In this document: piece by piece, positions 31,994 to 39,778 of the stretch
Position numbering within the stretch: position 1 is the stretch's first letter
Layout: every line of letters begins with the position of its first letter
Source of the DNA: Lachnoclostridium sp. UBA1175
GTDB lineage: Bacteria; Bacillota; Clostridia; Lachnospirales; Lachnospiraceae
Length of the DNA: 64,000 bases
Assembly: GCA_002311665.1 (NCBI GenBank)
Contig: DBYX01000010.1
Span: 62,001 to 126,000 of the forward strand
Reading direction: 5' to 3'
Translations under genes and position numbers: made by a program
Notes under the pieces: generated by a model
Databases searched by the model: none
Seen by the model: the letters and a program-made list of their open reading frames with translations, nothing else
Told to the model about the DNA's origin: nothing

Positions 31994-33118
31994 CTACTGC
32001 AATTCCTTTGCGTAAAGGCGATCCGTCCCGCCGCCGTAGTTGACGATATCCTTCACATAGGTGTATCCGTACCGCTCATACAGCCCCGTGTACTCGGTCG
32101 GAATGTAGGTCTTCGTAAAGCCCTGCTCCTTCGCGTACCGGTTGGCCGCGTCGATCAGCCTGCCGCTTATGTGATTGCCGCGGAACTCTTGCTCCACGAA
32201 CACGCACGACACCCACGGATAGATTTCCGGGAGCGGATAGTAGTCCGTCTTCAGAAGCGATGCCATTCCGACAATCCTACCGTCCCGCACCGCCGCAAAC
32301 ATCGTCTCCCAGTCCGTGAACTCCCAATTGCGGATCAAGCCTGCGATGTGGTCGCGAACCTCCGTCCACGAGCAATTTTCCACGAAATGAAGGAACTCCG
32401 CCGCGAACGGTGTATCCCTGTCAACCTTGACGATCGCCACATCCTCCGCTGCCGCGTCCGCATTCTTGAAAACCTCATCAAACCCGAAATGCTTCGCCGT
32501 CAGTGCCGCATTTTCCTCGACACTCCGGCCGTCCGCGCGGTCGAGCCAGAAATACTCGCTCGCCCTCACGTCCTCATAATATTTCGCATTGAGCGAAAGA
32601 AGCGTTTCGTTGCAGGTCGCCTTGGCCTTCTCGAAATCGGTCGCGCTGTGGATGAAATCGCTGAAGCCCTGATGATCGGGGCGGTTGCAATACTCGTCCA
32701 CAAGGTTTTCCGGCTTCTTCAGCATGAACGCCACGTGACCGGGATCCGTGATCTGCGCCGCCTGCTCCAGTGTCAGATGGCAGTCGCACAGCACGATCTG
32801 ATCCTTCGACATCCTCATGAGATCGAGCAGCACAAAATCAAGCTGCTCTCTCGTGTTCTTAAGAAGCCACGCCTTGTACTCCTCGACGCTCCGCCCGAAG
32901 AACTCGTCCGCATTGCGGAACTCTTTGTTCATCGCCGGCTGCGACTCCGGATCAGACATTGCCTGGTGCTCCGGAAAACGCTCGTCGATGTCGTAGACCG
33001 GAATCCCGTATTTTTTTGCGAGCGCCCGCGATACGGTCGTCTTGCCGCCGCAGGGCGTGCCCGCGATGAAGTATACATTTTTCAAATACTGTTTGATTAT
33101 ATTGTCCTGGAATATCAT
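31994..33118 (-). CDS. P-loop kinase-GNAT acetyltransferase fusion
   Basis: The start encodes MIFQDNIIKQYLKNVYFIAGTPCGGKTTVSRAL, preceded by AAGGAG. Residues 1 to about 225 form a P-loop kinase-like domain with Walker A GTPCGGKTT and VLCDCHLTLEQAAQI. From about 230 a GNAT domain follows (VRDGRIVGMASLL, then VFVEQEFRGNHISGRLIDAANRYA and GLYERYGYTYV). Both parts seem intact in the 374-residue chain. The kinase half is like that of shikimate-kinase-type or drug-modifying kinases; neither substrate is known. Confidence 0.83.
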   Translation of the reverse strand: MIFQDNIIKQYLKNVYFIAGTPCGGKTTVSRALAKKYGIPVYDIDERFPEHQAMSDPESQPAMNKEFRNADEFFGRSVEEYKAWLLKNTREQLDFVLLDLMRMSKDQIVLCDCHLTLEQAAQITDPGHVAFMLKKPENLVDEYCNRPDHQGFSDFIHSATDFEKAKATCNETLLSLNAKYYEDVRASEYFWLDRADGRSVEENAALTAKHFGFDEVFKNADAAAEDVAIVKVDRDTPFAAEFLHFVENCSWTEVRDHIAGLIRNWEFTDWETMFAAVRDGRIVGMASLLKTDYYPLPEIYPWVSCVFVEQEFRGNHISGRLIDAANRYAKEQGFTKTYIPTEYTGLYERYGYTYVKDIVNYGGGTDRLYAKELQ

Positions 33119-33249
33119 TTTTGTTTCTCCTTTTGAATCAATAGTTTCATTGTCTCGTCTTTTTTCCAAACGTGAAACCATCGATCAACGGTCTCACGCG
33201 ATCAGATATTCCGGAGTCTTAAAAACATTACCATGGAAATCACCCTTTC

Positions 33250-33957
33250 TCAGCTTTGGGCCCGCTCCACCGAGCCGGTCACTCCTTCTTTGAAAACATT
33301 CAGATGCCTTGCGTCCACCGAGTACTCGAGGATCGGCATTGAGAGGATGCCCGGTTTGCGATCGAACCGGACCGATGTGATGCATGTGTGCGGAACATGC
33401 CCGAACATAACGCACATGTGAGGGAACGGAATGTTGAACAATCGCGACAGAAGCGCCGTTGAAGAACCGCCGTGGCTGAACAGTACGATCGTCTTCTTAT
33501 CGTCGTTCTCGTTCGTGCAGCGGTAGTACAGTCCTTCGCGCTTGTAGCCGAGCGTCGCCAGCCACCCGTCTACCCCGACCTGCACCGAGTTCACGTCGAC
33601 CGTCGCGGTGTTGTTCGCGAAGTCGGAAAATGCCTGCCAGTTCGGGTCCTGCAGATTCACTCCCTTGTGCATCAATCCGAAAGAGCACATCCATGGATTT
33701 CCCTCACGATACAGGTTCTCCAGACTTCCGAACCGAAGTTCCCGCATGAAATCAAGCGTGTGGATCTCCTTGATCCCCGACAGCTCCGAGAACGGCTTGG
33801 CGGTCTGCTGCGCGCGTCCCTGCGGCGAACAGTAGATCTCCTCAATCCCCTCCTCCATCAGTCGCTGCGCAACCACTTTCGCCTGCTCGTGCCCGAGCTC
33901 CGTCAGGCAGTCCAACTCGTAGTTCGGATCCCCGTGACGTACCAAAATCAGTCTCAT
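33250..33957 (-). CDS. Histidine phosphatase family protein
   Basis: This 235-residue phosphoglycerate mutase-like protein has the phosphorylated His in MRLILVRHGDPNYELDCLTELG at the N-terminus. IYCSPQGRAQQTA and the second His in VLFSHGGSST near 165 follow. The family removes phosphate from sugars, phosphoproteins or nucleotides through a phosphohistidine intermediate. The long C-terminal part (HVPHTCITSVRF) is usual in clostridial members. GAGGG precedes the ATG. Confidence 0.88.
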   Translation of the reverse strand: MRLILVRHGDPNYELDCLTELGHEQAKVVAQRLMEEGIEEIYCSPQGRAQQTAKPFSELSGIKEIHTLDFMRELRFGSLENLYREGNPWMCSFGLMHKGVNLQDPNWQAFSDFANNTATVDVNSVQVGVDGWLATLGYKREGLYYRCTNENDDKKTIVLFSHGGSSTALLSRLFNIPFPHMCVMFGHVPHTCITSVRFDRKPGILSMPILEYSVDARHLNVFKEGVTGSVERAQS

Positions 33958-34031
33958 CGCATTTCCCTCGCATTTTCAAAAAATTCATCCCGGATCCTTC
34001 CAAAATCCGGACGATATCTCTTACTATCCGG

Positions 34032-34106
34032 TCACTCATAGAACGTATGCTTCACGCTCAGCACGTGTACTCTGTTCTCCGTGTGAAACCGCATCTTTGC
34101 GCTCTT
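34032..34106 (-). pseudogene. 3' gene remnant next to a palindromic repeat
   Basis: On the minus strand a short open frame ending in TGA reads KSAKMRFHTENRVHVLSVKHTFYE, which looks like the last beta strands of a lost protein. It has no start, and its upstream end coincides with the palindromic element at 34108-34138. The family cannot be named from so little sequence. Confidence 0.35.
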
Positions 34107-34107
34107 G

Positions 34108-34138
34108 GGGGAACGCTGATTTAATCAGCATTTCCTTA
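34108..34138 (-). repeat. Palindromic element abutting a stop codon, copy 2
   Basis: GAACGCTGATT-TAATCAGC is nearly self-complementary. Read on the minus strand it begins at the TAA stop of the gene at 34136-34687 and aligns with the element at 22564-22597 over about 28 bases with roughly six differences. Confidence 0.6.
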
Positions 34139-34687
34139 GATGTCCTTCAACTCTTCCCTCTCCCGGTCGAAGTCCGTACTCCAATAGTCCCTGCCGCAAT
34201 TATCCGAGCCGTCTTTCTCTATTTCGAGGATTTCACGATCCGAAACGTAACTCTTCAACTGCAGAAACAGACTCAACGGAAACTCATAGTTCCATTCCCT
34301 GCGATAACCGAACAGTCCGAACCGCTGCAACACATCGGACATTTCGCTCACGAAATCTCTCAGGAAACGATCCCGATCCACAGTGATGACGCTTGCGCCC
34401 GTCATTTTCCCCCGGGAAGACGATTCATACGTAGTCACGCGGAAGATCAGATTGTCTCCGTCCGCTGTTACCTCCCACTCGGAAAACCGTGGTTCCTCAT
34501 CCGTTGTGAAGCTGTCCGCGCGTTCGTCCTTCGGCCACCGCTCGATGGCCGCTGTCAGCGCCAGCATGAAATCATCCGGAAAATTCGTGAGATAACTCAC
34601 ATCAAAAAAGTACTCCTCTGTATCATCGCGGATAATGAATGTCATCCAGCCCGCAAGTACCTGCTGCACCTCAAACAATTTCTGCAT
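34136..34687 (-). CDS. Hypothetical cytosolic protein
   Basis: The start encodes MQKLFEVQQVLAGWMTFIIRD, preceded by AAAGGA; it overlaps the upstream GNAT gene by 17 bases. The 183-residue product is rich in acidic and aromatic residues, with a predicted alternation of strands and helices (FFDVSYLTNFPDDFMLALTAAIERW, then REWNYEFPLSLFLQLKSYVSD). No signal peptide, metal motif or catalytic motif is visible. Size and composition are like immunity or immunity-related proteins of contact systems, but this is only an impression. Confidence 0.65.
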   Translation of the reverse strand: MQKLFEVQQVLAGWMTFIIRDDTEEYFFDVSYLTNFPDDFMLALTAAIERWPKDERADSFTTDEEPRFSEWEVTADGDNLIFRVTTYESSSRGKMTGASVITVDRDRFLRDFVSEMSDVLQRFGLFGYRREWNYEFPLSLFLQLKSYVSDREILEIEKDGSDNCGRDYWSTDFDREREELKDI

Positions 34688-35786
34688 TTTTGAATCCTTT
34701 CCCGTTCCACTGCAGCACCGTTTTGTAGCCAAGCTTCGCATACCACTGCGTCTCGTACGTGTAGTGGATATAGCTGTAGTCGAAAAATTCGTCCCGCAGG
34801 ATCTGCGTGACGTTCCGGACCATCGTGAGCCCGATACCGCGGTCGCGGTATTCCGGAAGCGTCCCGACACAGCCCGGCCCGCCGATCTTCCATGTCATAC
34901 CGTTCACGACATGCTCACCGAAATCCTCGATCATACAGAAACTCGCGATCTTGCCGTCCACAAATCCACAGTAAACGCGCGACTCTTTCGAAAAAAGCGG
35001 CACCCAGTGCGGAATGACCTTCGCGACAGCCTCCTTCAGTTCCTCGAAATCACCCTCGTAGTAACCGAAGGTCACATTTTCCGGAAAAACCTTTACATAA
35101 CATTCCGGGTCAAACTCCTGAAGCCTCAGAAACTGCTCCGAAGCGGCTTCATCATCCGGCACGCGCTTCACATAGTCTCGATCGAAGAACCCCGGATGAA
35201 TATCCAGGAAAAGCTTCTCGTACTGCTCCTGCGTCACGCGGTCGCCGCGAAGCACCGAGTAGTACGCCGTGTCGTGGATCCCGCGGATGTTTTTCTTCGA
35301 CCCGCGCAAAATACCGTCAAAATGCATGCCGGCCTTCTGCATCACGCGCCCCGACTTCGGGTTGCGAAGGTCGTGCGTCGCGTAGATCCGCATCAGGTCG
35401 CTCTCGCCCTCAAAGAGGTAGTTGATCACGGCCCGCAGCGCCTCCGGCATGTAGCCCCGTCCCCAGTAAGCCTTGCCCAGGCAATAGCCAACCTCATAGG
35501 AGCATGTCCGCTCGTCGCGCTCGACAACCGCGATGTTGCCGATGACACGGTCATCCCCCTTGACGGTGATGCCCCAGTTGTAGGTCTTCCCGTCCTCGTA
35601 GAACGATACCCACTTTGTCAGGAGACTTCTCGTAAAATCAACGCTCGTGTGCGTCGGCCACGAGAGAAACTTCGTGACCTCCGGGTCAGACGTCCAGTTG
35701 TTGAACATATCCTCCGCGTCCTCAACCCGGTATCTCCGAAGGATCAGACGCTCCGTCTCGATTGTCCTGGTTCCGATCGTATCCAT
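34671..35786 (-). CDS. Tandem GNAT acetyltransferase (RimJ/RimL-type plus second GNAT)
   Basis: This 371-residue protein contains two GNAT domains. The first (about 1-180) is RimJ/RimL-like: TIETERLILRRYRVEDAEDMF, VGYCLGKAYWGRGYMPEALRAVI and NPKSGRVMQKAGM. The second (about 200-371) has VGTLPEYRDRGIGLTMVRNVT and ends YAKLGYKTVLQW. Both CoA loops look complete, so both sites may be active. It overlaps the downstream hypothetical gene, consistent with co-translation. Confidence 0.85.
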   Translation of the reverse strand: MDTIGTRTIETERLILRRYRVEDAEDMFNNWTSDPEVTKFLSWPTHTSVDFTRSLLTKWVSFYEDGKTYNWGITVKGDDRVIGNIAVVERDERTCSYEVGYCLGKAYWGRGYMPEALRAVINYLFEGESDLMRIYATHDLRNPKSGRVMQKAGMHFDGILRGSKKNIRGIHDTAYYSVLRGDRVTQEQYEKLFLDIHPGFFDRDYVKRVPDDEAASEQFLRLQEFDPECYVKVFPENVTFGYYEGDFEELKEAVAKVIPHWVPLFSKESRVYCGFVDGKIASFCMIEDFGEHVVNGMTWKIGGPGCVGTLPEYRDRGIGLTMVRNVTQILRDEFFDYSYIHYTYETQWYAKLGYKTVLQWNGKGFKNAEIV

Positions 35787-35796
35787 GCTCTTTCTC

Positions 35797-36453
35797 CTAT
35801 GCCAGCCAGTAGGTTCCGTCCGGCGACTGATACAGCGCCCCGACCTCCTCCGAGATCGTGTTGCCGTCCATGTCCTTGACGATCACCCTGTGGTAGTACT
35901 TGTATTGGTCGGTCGCGCGGTCATTTTCCTCGTCCCAGCCTTCCTCAACCCATTCCTCGAGGTAAACCTTTCCGTCCTCGATCAGCGCGACGGTCTGATG
36001 CGGTGTGAGCGTCATCGTAAAATGCTCCGGATAAAAGCATTCCGCCGTCTCGCCGTTCTGGCTGAGCACGTGCACTTCGCTTCCGAGGATCCGCAGGTTG
36101 TAAAGCTTCACCTCGTCCGTTCCGAAGGCCGTGACCGCCTCGGGCTTTTCCTCGGGAAGATAGCGAAACAGCGTCACCTTCCCTTTTCCGTAATCGCCCT
36201 GCAGAAACCAATATTGTCCGTTTGCGTACACCGGGTTTGTGTACGCCGTATTCTTCCTCTTGCGGAACGGCTTATACACCTTTCCGTTTGAAAAATCGTA
36301 GAACATGATCACCGAGCCGGGGTAACCGCCGCGCTCCGCCCACTCGACCAGATCGTACAGATCCGAGGTGTCCGTGTGCGCGTACGCAAGGCGGTCCTGC
36401 CCGTAAATCTTCTCGATGTACCGTCCTTCAACAGTGTCAAACCGTTTGATCAT
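35797..36453 (-). CDS. Hypothetical beta-rich protein
   Basis: This 218-residue protein starts MIKRFDTVEGRYIEKIYGQ, with GGAG seven bases upstream. It overlaps the end of the ABC-F gene by 17 bases. Repeated short strands (VIMFYDFSNGKVYKPF, YWFLQGDYGKGKVTLFRYL, VHVLSQNGETAECFY, VALIEDGKVYLEEW, ending SPDGTYWLA) suggest a small beta-propeller-like fold. No catalytic residues or export signal can be identified. Its overlap with the ABC-F gene indicates a shared transcript. Confidence 0.65.
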   Translation of the reverse strand: MIKRFDTVEGRYIEKIYGQDRLAYAHTDTSDLYDLVEWAERGGYPGSVIMFYDFSNGKVYKPFRKRKNTAYTNPVYANGQYWFLQGDYGKGKVTLFRYLPEEKPEAVTAFGTDEVKLYNLRILGSEVHVLSQNGETAECFYPEHFTMTLTPHQTVALIEDGKVYLEEWVEEGWDEENDRATDQYKYYHRVIVKDMDGNTISEEVGALYQSPDGTYWLA

Positions 36454-38008
36454 AATCACTCCAATCTTCTTCCTTCACGAGCCCTTCCGGACCGAGCCGG
36501 TAGATCGTGTCGCATACTTCCGTCAGGTATTTGCGGTCGTGTGAAACGCTGATGATCGCCCCCGGAAAATCCTTGAGCATCCTTCGAATCACCGGTCCCG
36601 ACAGCGGCGAAAAATTCCGCGTCGGCTCGTCGAGGATGAGCACGTTCGCTCCCGACATGCTGAGCTTCAGAAGCAAAACCTTCGCCTTCTGTCCGCCCGA
36701 GAGTTCGCGGATCGGATGATCCATCTCGTCCGCCGTGTACTTGAGTGAACCAAGATACGTGCGGATCCGTGTCCGCTCCTCCTTGTCACCGGTCGTATCC
36801 AGATAGTCAACGGGCGTCTCTTCGAGGTCCAGAAGTTCCTCGTAGTTCTGCGGCATGTACTGTGCCCGCAAATCCGGTCTTGAGAGCAGTTCCTCCGCGA
36901 TCTTCGTGATCAGCGTCGTCTTGCCGCAGCCGTTGTAGCCGATGATACCGATCTTCTCGGAACCGCGAACCTTGAGGGTTACATTTTCCGCTAAGACGCG
37001 GCTGCAGTCCACCGTCGTAAGCGCCGGGATGTCGCATTGGATCACCCACTTGCCGGACGGGATCACACTGTTCTCGTCGCCGAGCTTGAAGAAGATCGCC
37101 TCCTCCTGCTCCGGCATCTCGGTCATATCCTCGTCCTCGCGCTCGAAGCGGTGCTCGAGCGACTTGACGTTCTTCATTTTCTTCTTGAGAATCCGCCCGA
37201 CCGCGTCGTGGAACGAGTAGTGTGCGTTGCTCAGCTGCGCGTTCACCGCCTGCTCCTGCTTTCGGATCTTCTCGTCGCGGATGCGCTTTTCGCGGCGTTC
37301 GCACTGCGCGACCTGCTCCTGCTTCTCGAATGCATTCTGCCGCTCCTCGACATACTGCCGGTACGGCACGTTCGCCACCGTATGGCGGCACATTGTCTTT
37401 CTTCGGATCTGCTCAAAATGCACCACCCGGTTTGCCGTATGCTCAATCAGCGTCTCGTCGTGTGAGATGAACAGCACCGCGTGCGGCCAGCTGTTGATCA
37501 ACTCCTCCATCCACTCGAGCGTCTCGATGTCGATGTCGTTCGACGGCTCGTCCAGCAGCAGGATCGTCGGATTCTCCGCAAGTATCCTCATCATCTGCGC
37601 CTTCACGCGCTCACCGCCGGACAGCGTGCACATCTCCTGCTCGCGGTAGAAAAACTCCGCTTCGACGTGGCAGTCCGACGCCAGCTTCGAGAGCTCCTTC
37701 GGCGTCTTGTCGAGGAATTCCGCGCTCTCGCAGAAGTACTCGCAGACCGTCTTGTGCTTCGCATCCTCCGGAAGCTCCTGCGGCAGGTATCCGAGCTTTT
37801 CGCCGCTCATGACCCTCTCACCCTTGTAGTCGACATAGTCGTCAACGAGCTCCGGATCATAGATCCACTTCATCAATGTGGACTTTCCGTTTCCCTCCTC
37901 GCCGATCATCACGGCACGGTCGCCGTCGTTCAGGACGAGGGAGAAATTCTGAAGGATCGTATGCAGATCCTTATTATGAGTTATTGTAACATTTTTTATC
38001 TGAAACAT
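36437..38008 (-). CDS. ABC-F family ATPase, possible antibiotic ribosome-protection protein
   Basis: This 523-residue protein starts MFQIKNVTITHNKDL behind GAGGTG. It has two ABC domains and no membrane segment. Domain 1 carries Walker A GEEGNGKST, signature LSGGERVKAQM and Walker B ILLLDEPSND. A charged helical interdomain linker follows (RQNAFEKQEQVAQCERREKRIRDEKIRK). Domain 2 carries GYNGCGKTT, LSGGQKAKVLL and LILDEPTRNFS. ABC-F proteins act on the ribosome; resistance members dislodge macrolide, lincosamide or pleuromutilin drugs. The upstream promoter, leader ORF and intrinsic terminator strongly suggest drug-induced attenuation, which favours the resistance branch. Confidence 0.88.
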   Translation of the reverse strand: MFQIKNVTITHNKDLHTILQNFSLVLNDGDRAVMIGEEGNGKSTLMKWIYDPELVDDYVDYKGERVMSGEKLGYLPQELPEDAKHKTVCEYFCESAEFLDKTPKELSKLASDCHVEAEFFYREQEMCTLSGGERVKAQMMRILAENPTILLLDEPSNDIDIETLEWMEELINSWPHAVLFISHDETLIEHTANRVVHFEQIRRKTMCRHTVANVPYRQYVEERQNAFEKQEQVAQCERREKRIRDEKIRKQEQAVNAQLSNAHYSFHDAVGRILKKKMKNVKSLEHRFEREDEDMTEMPEQEEAIFFKLGDENSVIPSGKWVIQCDIPALTTVDCSRVLAENVTLKVRGSEKIGIIGYNGCGKTTLITKIAEELLSRPDLRAQYMPQNYEELLDLEETPVDYLDTTGDKEERTRIRTYLGSLKYTADEMDHPIRELSGGQKAKVLLLKLSMSGANVLILDEPTRNFSPLSGPVIRRMLKDFPGAIISVSHDRKYLTEVCDTIYRLGPEGLVKEEDWSDYDQTV

Positions 38009-38024
38009 AAAGATTATCACCTCG

Positions 38025-38041
38025 ACTTTCCAATGGAAAGT
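38025..38041. promoter_or_regulatory. Hairpin just upstream of the ABC-F ribosome binding site
   Basis: ACTTTCC-AAT-GGAAAGT is a perfect 7-bp stem, ending one base before the GAGGTG of the ABC-F gene on the minus strand. It could modulate translation in addition to the terminator farther upstream. Confidence 0.4.
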
Positions 38042-38135
38042 TGCCTCTGAGAAACGCTTCGCAAACCTCATTTCATGCGGTGCCGAGTAACCGTACGCCG
38101 GCTCCTGCCGGTGAGATTACTCTCGCTTGGCGCGC

Positions 38136-38167
38136 AAAAAAGCCCCGGCACCTTCCGGTGTCGGGGC
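38136..38167 (-). terminator. Intrinsic terminator/attenuator in the ABC-F leader
   Basis: On the minus strand an 11-bp GC-rich stem (GCCCCGACACC / GGTGCCGGGGC, one G-U pair) with a GGAA loop is followed by six T residues. It lies 57 bases after the leader ORF stop and about 130 bases before the ABC-F start codon, on the same strand. Default termination here would silence the ABC-F gene. Confidence 0.85.
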
Positions 38168-38223
38168 AAAATATCGGCATAATAATCCTATGCAAAGTCA
38201 AAGTACAGGCATAGTACTATCGC

Positions 38224-38295
38224 TTATTCCGCGCTTCTCCGGGAGGCAACTTCAATATACAAATGTGTTCTTTTATTACGTTTTGTGACTATCAT
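38224..38295 (-). CDS. 23-codon leader peptide of the ABC-F gene
   Basis: GGGAGG stands seven bases before ATG, and the frame runs 23 codons to TAA. The peptide begins MIVTKRNKRTH and ends VASRRSAE. It is rich in Arg/Lys and has no hydrophobic signal. Its place between a consensus promoter and an intrinsic terminator ahead of an ABC-F gene matches known ribosome-mediated attenuators of resistance genes, in which a drug-stalled ribosome on the leader prevents terminator folding. The rest of the 38009-38449 region holds only this regulatory module, small hairpins and the end of the next operon. Confidence 0.75.
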   Translation of the reverse strand: MIVTKRNKRTHLYIEVASRRSAE

Positions 38296-38361
38296 TTGTA
38301 TACCTCCCTTTCTCGCTCACGCGTATTTGTTATTGTCGTCTGATGACGCTCACTGTTTGGG

Positions 38362-38390
38362 ATTATACAGGGGCATTTGGAAAATGTCAA
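38362..38390 (-). promoter_or_regulatory. Consensus sigma-A promoter of the ABC-F leader
   Basis: TTGACA and TATAAT, both perfect, are spaced by exactly 17 bases on the minus strand. A CAGGGG/CCCCTG inverted repeat brackets the -35 and spacer region. It is the strongest promoter seen in the window. Confidence 0.9.
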
Positions 38391-38449
38391 CCCCTGTTTT
38401 TCAGCACGCGGATTTTGCATAATGCAAAGGGGGATCATTGTTCAAACAA

Positions 38450-39778
38450 CTACTCTTCGCGAAGCAATTCTATACTGCGATCTTTGTGAATACGATAATA
38501 AACATATAAGTCTGAAATGATACTGATTCCAAACAAAACAACAAATGTCTCTATACAGGCATTTATAAATTCTCTCCTGTTCCATGAGATTGTCATTTCC
38601 AGAAACTGACTCATTGACTCACGGAACCAGTTTGTCCCCAATAATCCCAAGGCAACAGAACACATAAACGACATCAAAACAACCACTCCGATCTCGAAAG
38701 CAAAAACAAAGAGGATTTCCTTCGGTCGATATCCTATTGCTTGCAGCATTCCCAAATAATGCTTCTTCTGCTCTGTTACAAAGGCCAACATACAGATCAA
38801 ACCGACAAACACCGCAATACCAAATGCAATAACTGCTATTGTCACTATATGTGTCAGGAAAAAGATTTGTTTCTTTATGAATTCACAAAAGGTACAATAT
38901 CCGTTTTTATTTCCCTTAATACCAAACTCTTTTTCCACCCCTTGGAGAATCTCGCTTATCCTGTCATAATCCTTCAAATATGCATGAACCGTAAATGAAG
39001 TATCTTGCGTGTCCTCATCACACATCTGAAAAACTGTCAGTTCACGTTTGGAAAGCACCGAAGACACTTCATCTTTCAGCACTCCCACAATCATTCCCTC
39101 AAACACAATGCTGTCGTCTTTGATAGTATCCAAACCATTAAAGCCTTGTTTCCTGATCAATGAAAACTCATACCCAAGTAAGCCTTCCCATTGATCTTCG
39201 TCAATTCCATACAGCCTCAAGATATCTGCCGGCAAGACCATTTCACCATCCGATTCCGGCAATCTGCCACACCTGAGGACTTCCTTGTTCCCTGTATGGT
39301 ATTGATATTCCTGCAACTCTCTCGCGCTAAAAACAGCTATACCCTTTGTGTAACGATTATACCTTATGAAGTCCGTTCCATCCAAAGAATACGCTACACT
39401 GTACTTAGCCAATCCATAGTATTTCTCCCCGATACACGCGATAACTTCGCCGAAACTCAGTGGATATTCTTCATGATTATTCGGATTATGATAACATACA
39501 ACTTCTGAATCAAATATTTGGATTTCCTCAACATCTTCCTGAGCTTTTAAAAAATCTGCTAATCGGTCTCTTTGATTTGATGTCGAAAAGGACAATCGAC
39601 TTGCCGATGCATAAGCTCGCTCTGTCTGCTCCAGTCGACTTTCAAGCATACCGACGTATGCTTTCGTCATTATAAGCGATGTCTGTAATATCACAAGTCC
39701 GATCATCACTACCATACAACGAAAACAATATTTCTTCAGATTTCTTAAAGCCATCCGAACCAGACTGAACACTCTCAC
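38450..39778 (-). CDS. FtsX-like ABC transporter permease (large subunit)
   Basis: This 442-residue protein has an N-terminal helix (CMVVMIGLVILQTSLIM), a large extracytoplasmic domain of about 260 residues, and three C-terminal helices (FFLTHIVTIAVIAFGIAVFVGLICMLAFV, ILFVFAFEIGVVVLMSFMCSVALGLLG, ACIETFVVLFGISIISDLYVYY). This is the MacB/FtsX topology, used for mechanotransmission rather than classical transport, often against antimicrobial peptides or for lipoprotein release. Base composition is clearly more AT-rich than genes on either side. Its start overlaps the stop of the second permease by four bases. Confidence 0.85.
   Translation of the reverse strand: MRVFSLVRMALRNLKKYCFRCMVVMIGLVILQTSLIMTKAYVGMLESRLEQTERAYASASRLSFSTSNQRDRLADFLKAQEDVEEIQIFDSEVVCYHNPNNHEEYPLSFGEVIACIGEKYYGLAKYSVAYSLDGTDFIRYNRYTKGIAVFSARELQEYQYHTGNKEVLRCGRLPESDGEMVLPADILRLYGIDEDQWEGLLGYEFSLIRKQGFNGLDTIKDDSIVFEGMIVGVLKDEVSSVLSKRELTVFQMCDEDTQDTSFTVHAYLKDYDRISEILQGVEKEFGIKGNKNGYCTFCEFIKKQIFFLTHIVTIAVIAFGIAVFVGLICMLAFVTEQKKHYLGMLQAIGYRPKEILFVFAFEIGVVVLMSFMCSVALGLLGTNWFRESMSQFLEMTISWNRREFINACIETFVVLFGISIISDLYVYYRIHKDRSIELLREE

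Noticed and set aside
33171..33198. Hairpin CGTGAAACC/GGTCTCACG between the histidine phosphatase and kinase-GNAT genes as a terminator
   Set aside because: It has a mismatch, a 10-base loop and only a short T-tract, so a terminator call is not supported.
4343..38008. The accessory gene run as an integron cassette array
   Set aside because: Many genes overlap or lie fewer than 25 bases apart, leaving no room for attC sites. Gap hairpins are not present at every gene and lack the RYYYAAC/GTTRRRY core boxes, and no integrase gene is seen.
38400..38449. Palindrome TTTGCA-TAA-TGCAAA after the large permease gene as a terminator
   Set aside because: The stem is short and AT-rich and no T-tract follows on the minus strand; it may be one more small gap hairpin.
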